Positions 35,041-45,933 of a stretch of 64,000 nucleotides of DNA are shown here, one piece after another. Below the pieces are notes generated by a model. The model ran no database searches. It was not told where the DNA came from and saw only the letters and a program-made list of their open reading frames with translations. A program made the translations under genes and the position numbers. Origin of the DNA: Pontederia crassipes (taxonomy: Eukaryota; Streptophyta; Magnoliopsida; Commelinales; Pontederiaceae); the NCBI GenBank assembly GCA_030549335.1, contig CM060195.1, forward strand, positions 10,631,501 through 10,695,500, written 5' to 3'. Within the stretch, counting starts at the first letter, position 1; each line of letters opens with the position of its first letter.

Positions 35041-36769
35041 GGCACGAAGGAGAACCCTCGCGCCCCTTGGAATCCCTCTAGACCGGCCGCCGCCTCCTCT
35101 CCGTCTTCTTCTTCTTCCTCTTCGGCGGTCGACGCACACGCGCGCGCAAGAAGGGCAACAAGGACGATCCGGCTGAAGCCCAACTCTCGGCAACCCTTCC
35201 TCGACGTGATTGTGAAGGCTGGCCGCATCCTCTTGCCGGCCAAGAGCGACCGGAATTGAAGAGGACAACTCTAGGGCCGCCCCACCCCCCTGTTTTCTTT
35301 GTCTTCCTCTGCTACGGCGAACCACACGCGGACGACCGAGGCAATCAGAGGATGTCCAAGGCACAGTGACCTTCCTCTCGACGTGCTCGGAGGTCGGCCG
35401 TACCCTCATCGCTGACCGAAATCGATCGAGTCCGGAGAAAACAATGAGCGGATCGCCGACGAACGGAAAATGATCGAAAAAGGTACCTTAGATGTTTAAT
35501 CCCCATATGTGATAAATCATTAATCATATAATGCTTGGGATGATTCTATATTAATCTAGAATCCATGAACTACACTTTTTGTATTGTAACCGTTGCGATC
35601 CGACGGCCGAAAGTCAGCCGGAAAAGGAGAAAACAACCGGCGGCTCTATTCTGGCCGCAAAATCGGTCAACCGATTCTATATGATCGATCGATCGATCGG
35701 AGGAAACACGTGTGTGCCCGTCTGGAGCGGTCGACCGATCCGACGAGGACGGTCGCCCAATGATGAGGCGCAAGTATGTCCCTTAGAGCAGTCGACCGAT
35801 TTAGGAAGATCGGTCGACCGGCTCGATAAGGCACATGCGTGTCTTCAGGAGCGGTCAATCGGTCCATGGTGGATGGTCGATCGATTCGGTGCGAAAGAAT
35901 GGTCGATTGGCCAATGGGAGTGATCGACCGGTCCAAAGGGAGAAGCCGACCGGTCTAATAAGAACGGTCGACTGGTCCAGGAACAGAGAAAATTTCAAAT
36001 CGATTCTAAAGTAGAAACACTGATTCGATCCGAGTTGAACCCCGACTCGGCCTGAGCCGTACATGGATTATAAACGGAAGACCCGACCCGGGTTTCCTTT
36101 ATCCGGTCCGAGCTTTGTTGTAAAAGACGTAAATGCCCTTTTTGGCGAACTCCATAATTGGGCCTCATTTTTGTTAGGCCCATTTGAGACCATGACTAGT
36201 GTAGTATGGAATGTAATGGATCTGAATTTACCCTTTTCTCTGATCTATAATTTCTAGATTCACAAATGATTAACATGTAAAATAAAGATGAAACTACGGG
36301 ATTGCCATGTGCCTCCCCAAAGTACAGATCACAAAGGCCAACAGGTGGATATTGATAGCCCCACCACGCCAATGTCATGAGGTGGGTATTAATAGCCCCA
36401 CTATGACGGTATCATGGCATTGCATAGAGAGGGGCAAGTAGCTAAGCTAAGGAGACAACGAACCTACTGGTCTTCGATGACTACTGTTCCTGAGTCATAT
36501 GTCATCTCCCACCTGTGTCTCGAAGAAAGGTGATGCATTGATACACTCCTTCTCCCAAAAAATATAGTATTGAGCCAGATGGACAGGTAGCTAACTGAGG
36601 AGATAGTGAATTCCTGAGGTGCAGGTCCTCTCCCACCTGCATTCCGAAAAGGGTGATGTATTGACACACCCCTTCCCCAAAGTGGGCATACTGGCTTTAC
36701 AGACTTACAGAGGCACCTCTAGCATCCCAACCTAATAAAGTCGAGCTCGCATAGGCCAACGAAGTTCAA

Positions 36770-37230
36770 GGACTGCATAGTAATGTAAAAGATGTAGTAT
36801 AACTCATGGTAAAGTTTGTAAAATAAAGCACAGTAAAGCATGGTAAAGTAAAATATAGTACAGTAAAGTATAGTACGGTAAAGTACGGTAATGCATAGGA
36901 AAGTATGACAAAGTAATGTATGGCAAAGTACAGAGTATGGTATAGTAAAGACAAAGCAAAGTTACATAAGAGAATAGAGTATGAATATAATAAAGAATAA
37001 GGTATGGACATAATGATTCATTACCTTACGTAAAAGTATAATAAAGCATGGCAAAGTAAAACATAGTAAAGTAAAGTATGATACAGTATGGCATAGTATT
37101 ATAGATCATAGTAAAGTAAAGTACAGTAAGCATGACAAAGTAAAGTATAGCAAAGTATTGCATTGCAAAGTATAGCGAAGCATGATAATGTATGGCATAG
37201 TACCGAGTATGGCATAGTAAAGACATGTGA
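36770..37230. repeat. Low-complexity AAAGTA / GTATAGTA region
   Basis: Degenerate words AAAGTA, CAGTAAAGTA and GGTATAGTA repeat for about 450 bases, broken by unique sequence near 36960-37020. The open frames seen on the minus strand (Leu-Tyr-Phe-rich) come from this composition. Confidence 0.75.
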
Positions 37231-37823
37231 AGTTACAAAAGAGATTACATGTTCATGGTAAAGTATGTTATCTTATTGCTTATTCATTATTGATTTAAGC
37301 ATGATTTGATTATAAATTTATAGCCTATCATTCTATTATATTGGGCATTTTCGCTCACGGGTATTCGATGCTCCTGCATTTGAGATTTTGCAGATGAGAA
37401 TCCTATCTAGAGAGGAGTGATGGAGGACGCAGAGCTTGAGATAGCTGCACATGACTTATTGAACTTTATAGTGTTCAGCTTTTTTAATTGCATTATTTGA
37501 ATAATTCATCTCTACATCAGATGGATGTTATGAGCTTTTCCGTTGTTATTGGACATGTAGTCATGTGCCTAGAGTTATTGGATATTGTTGTCATTTTTCA
37601 TCTTGTTATGGACTTCCTCAGATGTTGGTGTCCTTTGATATTCTGACTTCCCAACTTCTGCAATAAAGTTCTTGAGTATTTGATTATTATATTCGATGCC
37701 ACGTATATAAATTGTTGAATAGTCAAGGTCATATCATGATCAATAGTGTAGCAGACAGTGTAGCGCTCTCGTAGTCAACCTAACTGCTTATGTGGCAGGA
37801 GGGGCGATTTTGAGGGCGTTATA

Positions 37824-38576
37824 GTTTCACTTTCAATAAAAATATCTAGAGCTGGTTTGATCCATTCCATAGGGCCGGCATGTTTGATTAGCCATGTACT
37901 TTTGAGAAATTTAAATAGGCTAGATCATAGATCTATTATTATAATAAGTTCAAAACTTAAGTTTGACTCCACTTGTTTGCTGAATTGAAGAAGCTCGAGT
38001 AGACAGCTTATTTACTTGCATTTAATGATTAAATATACATTGTTTACTCGTCAAATATCCTAGAATATTGCAAGGTCACTTTTATGGACGAAGATGGACT
38101 TTATAAGAGAATAATTTTATGGTAAATTAAACTGTGTATAAACGTCAACGTTTTCAAGCAATTCTTTGTCCAATTTATCTAATTACTTTCTTATTTTTAT
38201 GTTTTTTCTATTATGTTTAATATGATTTGAAATAGATAAATAAATAACCAAATAGGGAAAAATATTGTGGTGTAAAATATTCATTTCTGTTATTTTAGTT
38301 TTTTATCATCTCAAATATATTTCTTAATTTTTCATAAGTTCCTTCCCTAGTACTAATATAGGACTTCAATGAAAAAGTTGGAAGAATTTGAAACAGGTAA
38401 GTGAGTATTTATATAGTTTAGGGAAGAAGATCAAAATATCAAATGGTTAAAAGGAGTGACGCCGAAATAACCCTGAAATATTCTTTAGAAGTAAGTAATG
38501 GATAAAATATAATAAATCTTATAAAATTTTACAAACGTTAATATTAAAATAATAGCTGAAAAAAACATAATATGTA
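37824..38576. other. AT-rich stretch with no feature seen
   Basis: I see no gene, LTR end or repeat array in this stretch. Its last three bases (GTA, 38574-38576) are the left target duplication of the CACTA element. Confidence 0.5.
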
Positions 38577-38859
38577 CACTACAATAATATTGCGATTTTG
38601 CGCAAAACCTTCGAAATTCGTTGCAAATATGTCTTTGCGATGGATTTTTCGACGGATAGTAGATTGTTGGAAATTTTGTCATTGAAAGAATTATCGACGG
38701 TCCTCAAACGTTCCTTCAGAAGTTTTGGTGGATGTCTACGACGGATAAATTGCCTTCAAATTTTCGACGAGTAGAATCCGTCCAAAGTTCTGAAGGAAAG
38801 GTCGTCCTTCCAAACTTCCGATGGATTTTGTCAATGGAAGCTCCTAATCGCGTTGCCAA

Positions 38860-39230
38860 AGTCGGAGGAGGGAGTGTTGGCCCTTCGTAGGTTCCGACGG
38901 GTTTAGATGGGAGAACCCGTCGAAGGTTTTGACGGGAGATCTCCCGTCAAAACCTTCGACGGGTGTCACCTGTCAAAGGCTTCGACGGACGCTCACCCAT
39001 CGAAGGCTTCGACGGGCGCTCACCAGCCGAAGGTTTCGGCGGGTTCTACCAGTCGAAGGCCTCGGCGAGTGTCACATGTTGAATGCTTCGACGGGTTTAA
39101 CCCGTCGAAGGCTTCGGCGAGTGCGACCTGTCAAAGCCTTGCGGGCGGCACCCATCGAAGCCCTGGACGCGTGCGACCCATCGAAGCCTTCGACGGGTGA
39201 TATCCGTCGCAAGCACTGGCGGAGTGCAAT
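38860..39230. repeat. Left subterminal repeats of the CACTA element
   Basis: About fifteen copies of a CGAAGGCTTCGACGGG-like unit, many forming back-to-back palindromes, are packed into 370 bases. The unit recurs in diverged form on the right side of the element (for example near 40880, 41135, 42099, 42383, 42672 and 42830). Confidence 0.85.
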
Positions 39231-39531
39231 GGACACATTCGTCAAAAAGTTTTTAAAAAAATAAAAAAATAGGCCGCCTGCTGCAAGATAGGCATTGGCA
39301 GTCGATCAGGAGCAGGCGGCCAAAATCGAGATAGAGAGTGAGGGAGAGGGAGAGCGGGATGGGGAGGCGGCCACGGACGCGATCCACCGTCCGCGAGCCG
39401 GTTCGGCTGCCTGCGTGCTAGATCGGCAGCCCGCGAGCCCGATCCACCGCCTGCGGTCGGATCCGGCCGCTTGTGCACCGGATTTGGCCGTTTGTGTACT
39501 GGATCCACCCGCACTGGCTGCCGGAGTGGGG

Positions 39532-40635
39532 TGTAGGATCGAAAGCACCAAGAGGGGGGTGAATTGGTGAAATTAAAATTTCCAAAAATTCACCTTCGGA
39601 GAAAAATGATAAAACTGATCATAAGCAAATAAAGATAATGCGTAGATGAAGAATAAAGAACAAACACAAGAAGGCATGATATGTTGACGAGGTTCGGCCT
39701 CAACGCTTTGGCCTACGTCCCCGCTCCGACTTCTCGACCTCGAGACCGTCGGAGATTCACTATCTTTCTCTTTTCTTGTAGGGAGAGAACAACCCTCTTA
39801 ATACAATCACGCATTCTTCTCCGCTCAAGAGGCAAGGCACACCTCTCTTACAAGGAGCTTTCAATCTCACTCTATTTCAGAAAGTGAATGTTTCCCTCTA
39901 ACTCTTTTCTTTTACAATTTTTTTTCACACTCAAGGCTAAGAAAAGAAAAGGGAAGAAATTGCAATTCTATGCTCAAAAAACTTGAGAGGAGCTCTAGAA
40001 TGTTCCTTCTTACTTGGATGAGTTCTCTTCAAGCTTTGGCACTCCTTTTATAGGTTCCTAGGGGTGAGAATCCGTTCAAAAAGTCTCCTCCATTTTTCTC
40101 CTCAATATTCTAGCCGTTACTGTTCATTTGACTGAAGGGTCGGTCGACCGCTGGGATGGGCCGATCGATCGGTCTCTGTGACCGTTGGCTCATTTCTATG
40201 CTTTTAACGCTATCCGATCGACCGGTCCTTCGATCGATACAACAATCGGTAATGTCTCGTCGTCGACCGATCTTTTTGTTGTCGACCGGTCTATCAACCG
40301 GTCTATCGACCGGTATAGTCTCGACTCGATCGGTATCTTATCGTCTTTCCTTTCACCGAATATCAGTCGACCGGTGCTTCTGGTCGGTCAATCGATGTGT
40401 CGACCGGTATCTTGTCGTCTTTTCTTTCACCTAATATTAATCGATCGGTGCTTCTGGTCGGTCGACCGATGGGTCGATCGGTCGTGCTGAAAACTTTCTT
40501 CCAACTTTAAATTTGGCGATTTCTTCGGCGAATCTGTTCATATCAATTCTACACCTGCATTATCACTACTTGAGCATAGATTAGTAACTTTTATTTTCAT
40601 TCTAATTTGTTATCATCAAAACATAGGATTCAACA
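39532..40635 (-). mobile_element. Sirevirus-like Copia solo LTR inside the CACTA element
   Basis: Plus-strand ends are TGTAGGATC and GATTCAACA, so on the minus strand it begins TGTTGAATCCTATG and ends GATCCTACA. The flanks are TGGGG (39527-39531) and TGGGA (40636-40640), one difference. The minus-strand promoter GGAACCTATAAAAGGAGTGC lies around 40057-40040. Bases 40130-40490 are a dense array of GGTCGACC-type palindromes. The fragment at 9160-9740 is a close relative, and the LTRs of the element at 54019-60896 are more distant ones. No interior remains. Confidence 0.85.
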
Positions 40636-42089
40636 TGGGAGAGTGCGGCTGGAGTCGACAAATAGGAAGAGGAAGAGGGGGAGAGCGGCCGGGATCACCA
40701 AAGTCGTGAAGGTGGCCGAAATCCTTCGAGTCGCCGCCGTCGCCGTGGGACATAGAGGGAGAGGAGGAGAGATAGAGAGGGGGAGAATGAGTAGGAAAGG
40801 GGAAAATATAAGGAGAGAGGGGGGCACGGGAACGACAAGGCGAAGGGAGGAAAATTGGGCGGAAAAATATTAGAGTTAGCGACGGGTATATCCTTCGAAA
40901 TTACCGAAGGACTTGACGTCTGTCGATAATTCCAAAAGAAGCACCCTTCGTTTTATAAAATAATATTATTTTTATCAATGTTTATATAAGAAATTTTATT
41001 ATTAAACATTATAATATTATATATATTAACATATACGACTAAAAACTATAATAATCATAATATTATATTATAAATAAATGGAAGATGGATATGTATTATA
41101 TTATAAACATTCATAAAAAATAATTATTGCAATTAGCGATGGGTATATCCTTAGAAATTATCGAAGGATTTGGAATACATCGATAATTCCGAAGGAAGCA
41201 CCCATCGGTAATTACAATAATAATATTTTTTATCAATATCTATATATATATATATTATCTTATATTATATGTATAATATTAAAATATCAGATAGAGAAAC
41301 TTTCAATCACATTTGACAAATTATTTATTTTGGTATGTATAATATTTTTATTTTCTCATAATTGTCTTTAATTTTTTTTATATTTTTATCTTTAATTTTC
41401 TCATATGTGTTATATTATAAATATTAATAATAAAATATTAAAATAGGTGACCATCGTAAAACATATGCAAAAGTACAATGTCCATGAGTAAAATACGATG
41501 GCCTCTCAGTTAGATGACCTCTCGTCAATGAAACAATGTAAAGTTAACTTAGAGTTTTGAAATTGGATGACCGTCTCAGATTTGAATCTTAGAGTTACGA
41601 CAACCTACGTTCGATCACCGCGGACTTTAGAAGCTTAAGTTGAATGTTCTTATTGTTATAATAATTTAAGTTTGATGACCGCAATATTTCGAAGTTAAAT
41701 TGGATGACTATTATTTTCTTTGTAAAAAAGTTGATGCTCACTCAAGAAATTATTCCACTGCCAATCTCTAGACCTCTCAGTAATTAACATAATAATTTAT
41801 TATTAATGTTTATGATATAAAATTTTATAGTTAACATTAATAATATTATATGTATTTATTTTCTCACAAATGTCTTTAATTTTTTTAATAACTAATTTTA
41901 TATATAATGATAAACTTTTTTATAAGTCATAAATGACACTCTAAAAGTGTAAAAATGAAATAATATAAAACAAATATGTATCTTAATACTAATGTTTATA
42001 TAATAATGTTTGTAGTCATATATATTAATACATATAATTAATGTTTAACAATAATATTATATATATATATGGATGATAAATTATGTTAT

Positions 42090-42760
42090 TTTAATTACCG
42101 ACGGGTAATTCCTTCACAAGTACCGACGAATGCTATATCTTTCGATAATTTCAAAGGTGTTATCCTTCGGTAATAAAATAATAATATATTATTAATGTTT
42201 GTAACATAATATATATCTTTCTTCTATTTACTTAAAATATTTATAATATAATACCATATTACTGATGTTTGTAATCATATATATATTAATACATATAATT
42301 AATATCAATACATATAATATTATTAATGTTTACTAATAATATTATATATAAAAACATTGATGACAAATAATATTATTTTTATCGACGGATAATTCCTTCG
42401 AAATTAGCGGATGATAAATCCTTTGATAATTTCGAAAGCATTATCCCTAGGTAAATAAAATAATAATATATTATTAATATCTATAATATAATACATATCT
42501 CTCTTTCATTTACTTAAAATATTTATAATATAATATTATATTACTGATGTTTGTAATCATATATATATATATATTAATACTTATAATTAATATCAATACA
42601 TATAATATTATTAATGTTTAATAATAATATTATATATGTATATTGATAATAAATGATATTATTTTAATTACCGACGGGTAATTCCTTCGAAATTACCGAT
42701 GGATGCTAAATCTTTCGATAATTTTGAAGGCGTTATCCCTTGGTAAATAAAATAATAATT
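42090..42760. repeat. 287-bp tandem units in the right part of the CACTA element
   Basis: The word CGACGG plus TAATTCCTTC recurs at 42099, 42383 and 42672, spacings 284 and 289, with matching AT-rich flanks. Two shorter, diverged units with spacing near 255 lie at 40880 and 41135. Confidence 0.8.
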
Positions 42761-43219
42761 TAATAATAAAATATTAAATATATACTTATATTATATTACA
42801 TATATATTATTATAAATATAATTGCCGATGAGTTTAGACTTCGGAATTACCGAAGGATTTATATCCTTCGGTAATTCCAATGGGTATGTATCGATGGGGA
42901 TTTGTCGTCCGTAGTAATGAAGGACTTTATAACCTTAGGTAATTCGGAAGTATTTTCCTATCCATCGCAATTGTCATCGTAAAATGCGAAGGATTAGTGT
43001 CCTTCAGAAAATGTCCATCATAAAATAGACATTTTCTTGTAGTGGTATTAAAATATTCAATATGAGTAGGGAAACTAAATTAAAGCAGTAATGAAAACAT
43101 AAGAAATGGTAAAAGTGGTAAAACAAATAAAGTAACAGGTAAATATAAAGCAGAAATAAAATTAATATCCACGTACTAAAATACTAAGACAACTAAAATA
43201 ATACCAAAAACGTTAGTTA

Positions 43220-43640
43220 TCTAACACCTCGAAAATCCATTTTAAAAGTCGGTCAATAGAAAAAATGTCGGTGTGCTAGAACATAATAAACATTACAACC
43301 GAAGACTTAAAAAACATTAGCATAAATTTCATGAAATAGAATAAGTTCATCTTAACATCATTAAGAAGAAAAAGATTCAACTAGATATTAATTAAAAAAT
43401 TTAATGTTGACATAAAAATATAAGTTAACATTAATTGTTCATAGGAACATCTTCCACATAAATGGTCAAATAAACTTGAATACTGTACGATGACCATCTG
43501 CAATTTCTTATTAAGAACTAAGTGGTCATCTCCTTAATTTTGGTTATATGCATTGATTGAGGGTGCAAAATTTTTCGGTTAGAGTATGTAAAGATCATAT
43601 ATGTTATGATTCCAACCAAAACACTATCACTAGAAGAAAA
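43220..43640 (-). mobile_element. Gypsy LTR fragment, left arm of an inverted pair
   Basis: Starting CTAACACCTCGAAAATCC, it matches by eye the reverse complement of the right part of 43850-45066, and shares the TTAGAGTATGTAAAGATCAT stretch with the LTR at 18356-19700. At 43631 the word CACTAGAAGAAAATGG begins, a CACTA-type terminus, so the fragment may be cut by the remains of a second CACTA element. Confidence 0.6.
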
Positions 43641-43849
43641 TGGATTTTTAACGACTAATTATTAGTGTCGAGACAAAAAAAATGGTCATTATAAATATGG
43701 TTAAACCATTATTTATTTGGCCCAAGTTATGTTGACTCTTCATGCGGCTCAATTTGTAACTCGTTGAGAAGTTTGATATGATCCAACTCGATCTTGTAAT
43801 TGGATCAATTATAAATCGTAAATATTTTTTATTATCTTCAATTTCTTAT

Positions 43850-44932
43850 GTTTGAGATTCACAATATTATCTTGATCATCCAACTTTACTAAAACATTCT
43901 TCTATCACCGGCTGTAATTATGGGCATTTGTAGATTCATATGATTATGTTATTTAAAACATATTTTCATGGTATTTATACTATTTAAAGATGATTGTCGA
44001 TTGTATATGAACCTAGATTTATGAAATGCATGTTCCCTCATAACTAGGTTAAAATTTGAAGATTGAGTGACATAATAATTGATTGTTGAATGAAAAGCAT
44101 AATATACCCAGTTGATTAGGATTGTTACATGTCGCCCTCAATGACCCTTATCGGATTGTCAACAAATAATTATTCTTACATCTTGGTATATGTATTTCCT
44201 TTAAGAATAATTGTTCTCGCATCAGCAATGGTGTTCGTATTGCTAGTCGCCTTCAGATGTAGGGAGCATTGTCTCTAAGGCCTAGCTAGACTGTGGAGGC
44301 AACGGCAGAACTCTTAACTATTGTAACATCAAATATTGTAAGAGCCAGATTGAATTGATAGATTGATGCTCACAAAAGTAGAGTCCGAAAGAGTTATAAA
44401 GCAACCTTGAGAAAGTTATTGAGACAATTGCTAAGGTAAGTGCAAGACAATTATATGTCTAATGAATTGAATGATGATTGTTTATAATTGTTTCTATACT
44501 TTTGTATGATGATAGCAATTTGCATGTCTTATCATGCTATTTTCATAATGCATGATGACAAATTGTTATAATTAATTGACGTGTACATCATAGGCTAAGT
44601 ACATTTTTTCTATTTCTATTATATGGAATCAAATATGCAAATCATGTAGTATTGCATGATCTTTACATACTCTAATTAATCTACACTCGGGATCCGTACA
44701 GGTAACTAAAGTATGGATAGATGGCGGGCTCATGATGCTAACATGCACATGGTCTAAGCTTAAATAATGTTTATGTTGGATCTAATAGACTACTGATTTA
44801 ATGATGTTAAAAAAAAGTATTAGCTTATATTTTCGCTTTATAACATTATATTTTACACACTTTTATGAAGACTTCGGCTTAAGCATTATTTTCATCTTAT
44901 TGATTTAAAGCTTCCACTGTAATAATGTAAAA

Positions 44933-44995
<63 letters not shown>

Positions 44996-45066
44996 CGCTA
45001 ATGGACTAACATAACCGAATTGCTCTAATTGTCACTAACTTTTAAGATGAATTTTCGGAGTGTTAC
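43850..45066 (+). mobile_element. Gypsy LTR fragment, right arm of an inverted pair
   Basis: It ends TTTTCGGAGTGTTACA at 45066 and reads, in reverse complement, like the LTRs at 18356-21974 (for example the AACCTTGAGAAAGTTATTG stretch near 44403). Its orientation is opposite to the arm at 43220-43640. A long ATT run lies inside it. The left border is uncertain. Confidence 0.65.
44935..44995. repeat. ATT trinucleotide microsatellite
   Basis: About 20 uninterrupted ATT units lie within the Gypsy LTR fragment. Confidence 0.95.
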
Positions 45067-45080
45067 ATAAACATTTTAGG

Positions 45081-45292
45081 AATCAATTTTCTTTTTTGTG
45101 ATAAAAAAGTTTAACCTACTAGCCTGATCACATAATAAGCAAATTAGTGAGACTATATGAAGTGGATGTCTGGCAACGTGCTCTGGAAACAATTTTCTTT
45201 TCTATGATAAGAAAATTTAACCTACTAACCTGATCACATAATAAGCAAATTAATGAGGCTATATGAAGTGGATGTATGGCAACGTGCTCTTT
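45081..45292. repeat. Tandem duplication of 106 bases
   Basis: Two adjacent units (45081-45186 and 45187-45292) share nearly all bases, including CTGATCACATAATAAGCAAA and CTATATGAAGTGGATGT. A few substitutions separate them. No coding role is apparent. Confidence 0.9.
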
Positions 45293-45441
45293 TTAAAGAA
45301 AAAACAAATATTGTTTTACCAAGAGAGGTGTTTTTTAAGGAACACAAAAAAACTTTTTTGTTATCACAATCAATTTTATTCAACAAACAACTAAAAAAAA
45401 TTAAAGCTAGAGTGGATAATACCACTCATTTAGGTTAAAAA

Positions 45442-45882
45442 TGTTAGAGTTGGTGAATACTTCAGGACCCCTTGTTTCTCACATCGGGGTCGCCCACGTG
45501 AGCTTAGGGGAATTTAAGTATTACCCAATTAGTAGTGTTGCTGGCGTACGAACGAAAGGGGGGGTTCGGGGGGCCCGCCCCCCGACGGCGGTCTCGCTCG
45601 CCGGTGAGCGGGCGGGGGTTTTGAGCTTTTGTTTAGCCGGCCCATGTGGTTCGAATTAGGTTTTTTCTCTGTTTGTTTGGGTTTTAAACCCGATTTGGAG
45701 AGGCTATTAATAGCCTAATTTCTGATGTAATCTGTGTGGCGGTTGTAAACCTAAACGATATAGTGGAACCTCTTTGCAGGACGTAGCCCTCATCTCAAGG
45801 GTGAACCTGGGTAAATTCGTGTGTCTCCTCTATTTTTCTGCAATCTCTCTGCGATCTTCTCTCCTTGTTCTCGACTTTTCCA
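45442..45882 (+). repeat. 5' LTR of the Tork/Tnt1-like Copia
   Basis: It begins TGTTAGAGTTGG and ends ACTTTTCCA, followed by the tRNA-Met primer-binding site. It has an inverted word GGCTATTAATAGCC at 45703-45716 and a longer G/C-rich segment near 45590-45620 than the other copy. Confidence 0.9.
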
Positions 45883-45933
45883 ATCAATTGGTATCAGATC
45901 ACAGGTTGTTCAAGGAATTAGGGTTTATTCGAG

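Larger units (their letters stand above)
34181..37823 (+). mobile_element. Gypsy LTR-like block with promoter; left end not found
   Basis: The block ends in GATTTTGAGGGCGTTATA near 37823, close to the GGGGGCGTTACA end of the LTR at 16681-23133. Inside are a TATA box (CTATAAAAGG, 35031-35040) preceded by a 16-bp duplication (GCCAAGCCAAAGGGCC-type, 34991-35020), a GC-rich leader, a splice-donor-like AAAGGTACC near 35478-35486, a cluster of GGTCGACC palindromes (35660-35990), a low-complexity AAAGTA region (36770-37230), and a closing part like other Tekay-like LTRs. Bases 34181-34930 are AT-rich with two TGTAACG(G/T)CTGACAA words (34626 and 34804). No matching TG start was found, so only part of the LTR may remain. 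Confidence 0.5.
38577..43044. mobile_element. CACTA (En/Spm) transposon, non-autonomous, target duplication GTA
   Basis: Ends are CACTACAATAATAT (38577) and CTTGTAGTG (43044), so the terminal inverted repeats begin CACTACAA on both strands. GTA flanks both sides (38574-38576 and 43045-43047), the 3-bp duplication this superfamily makes. Both subterminal regions are full of short repeats built on CGACGGGT, CCTTCGAAATTACCGA and GTCGAAGGCTTCGACGG, in both orientations, the expected binding sites for CACTA proteins. I see no transposase ORF, so it would depend on another element. A Copia solo LTR is inserted at 39532-40635. GC-rich blocks at 39260-39530 and 40636-40870 are unlike the rest and could be captured sequence. 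Confidence 0.92.

Noticed and set aside
36766-37226. Leu/Tyr/Phe-rich minus-strand frames that look like membrane proteins
   Set aside because: Translation of the AAAGTA low-complexity region, not genes.
34933-37823. Complete LTR starting at TGTAACTCCC (34933)
   Set aside because: The start would leave only 100 bases before the TATA box, and the flanks (GAACA and GTTTC) do not match.
39242-39570. Overlapping GC-rich frames on both strands
   Set aside because: They overlap each other and the LTR border at 39532; no motif was seen. Kept only as a composition finding.
43631-43700. A second complete CACTA element
   Set aside because: A CACTAGAAGAAAA start is present, but no matching inverted end was found nearby.
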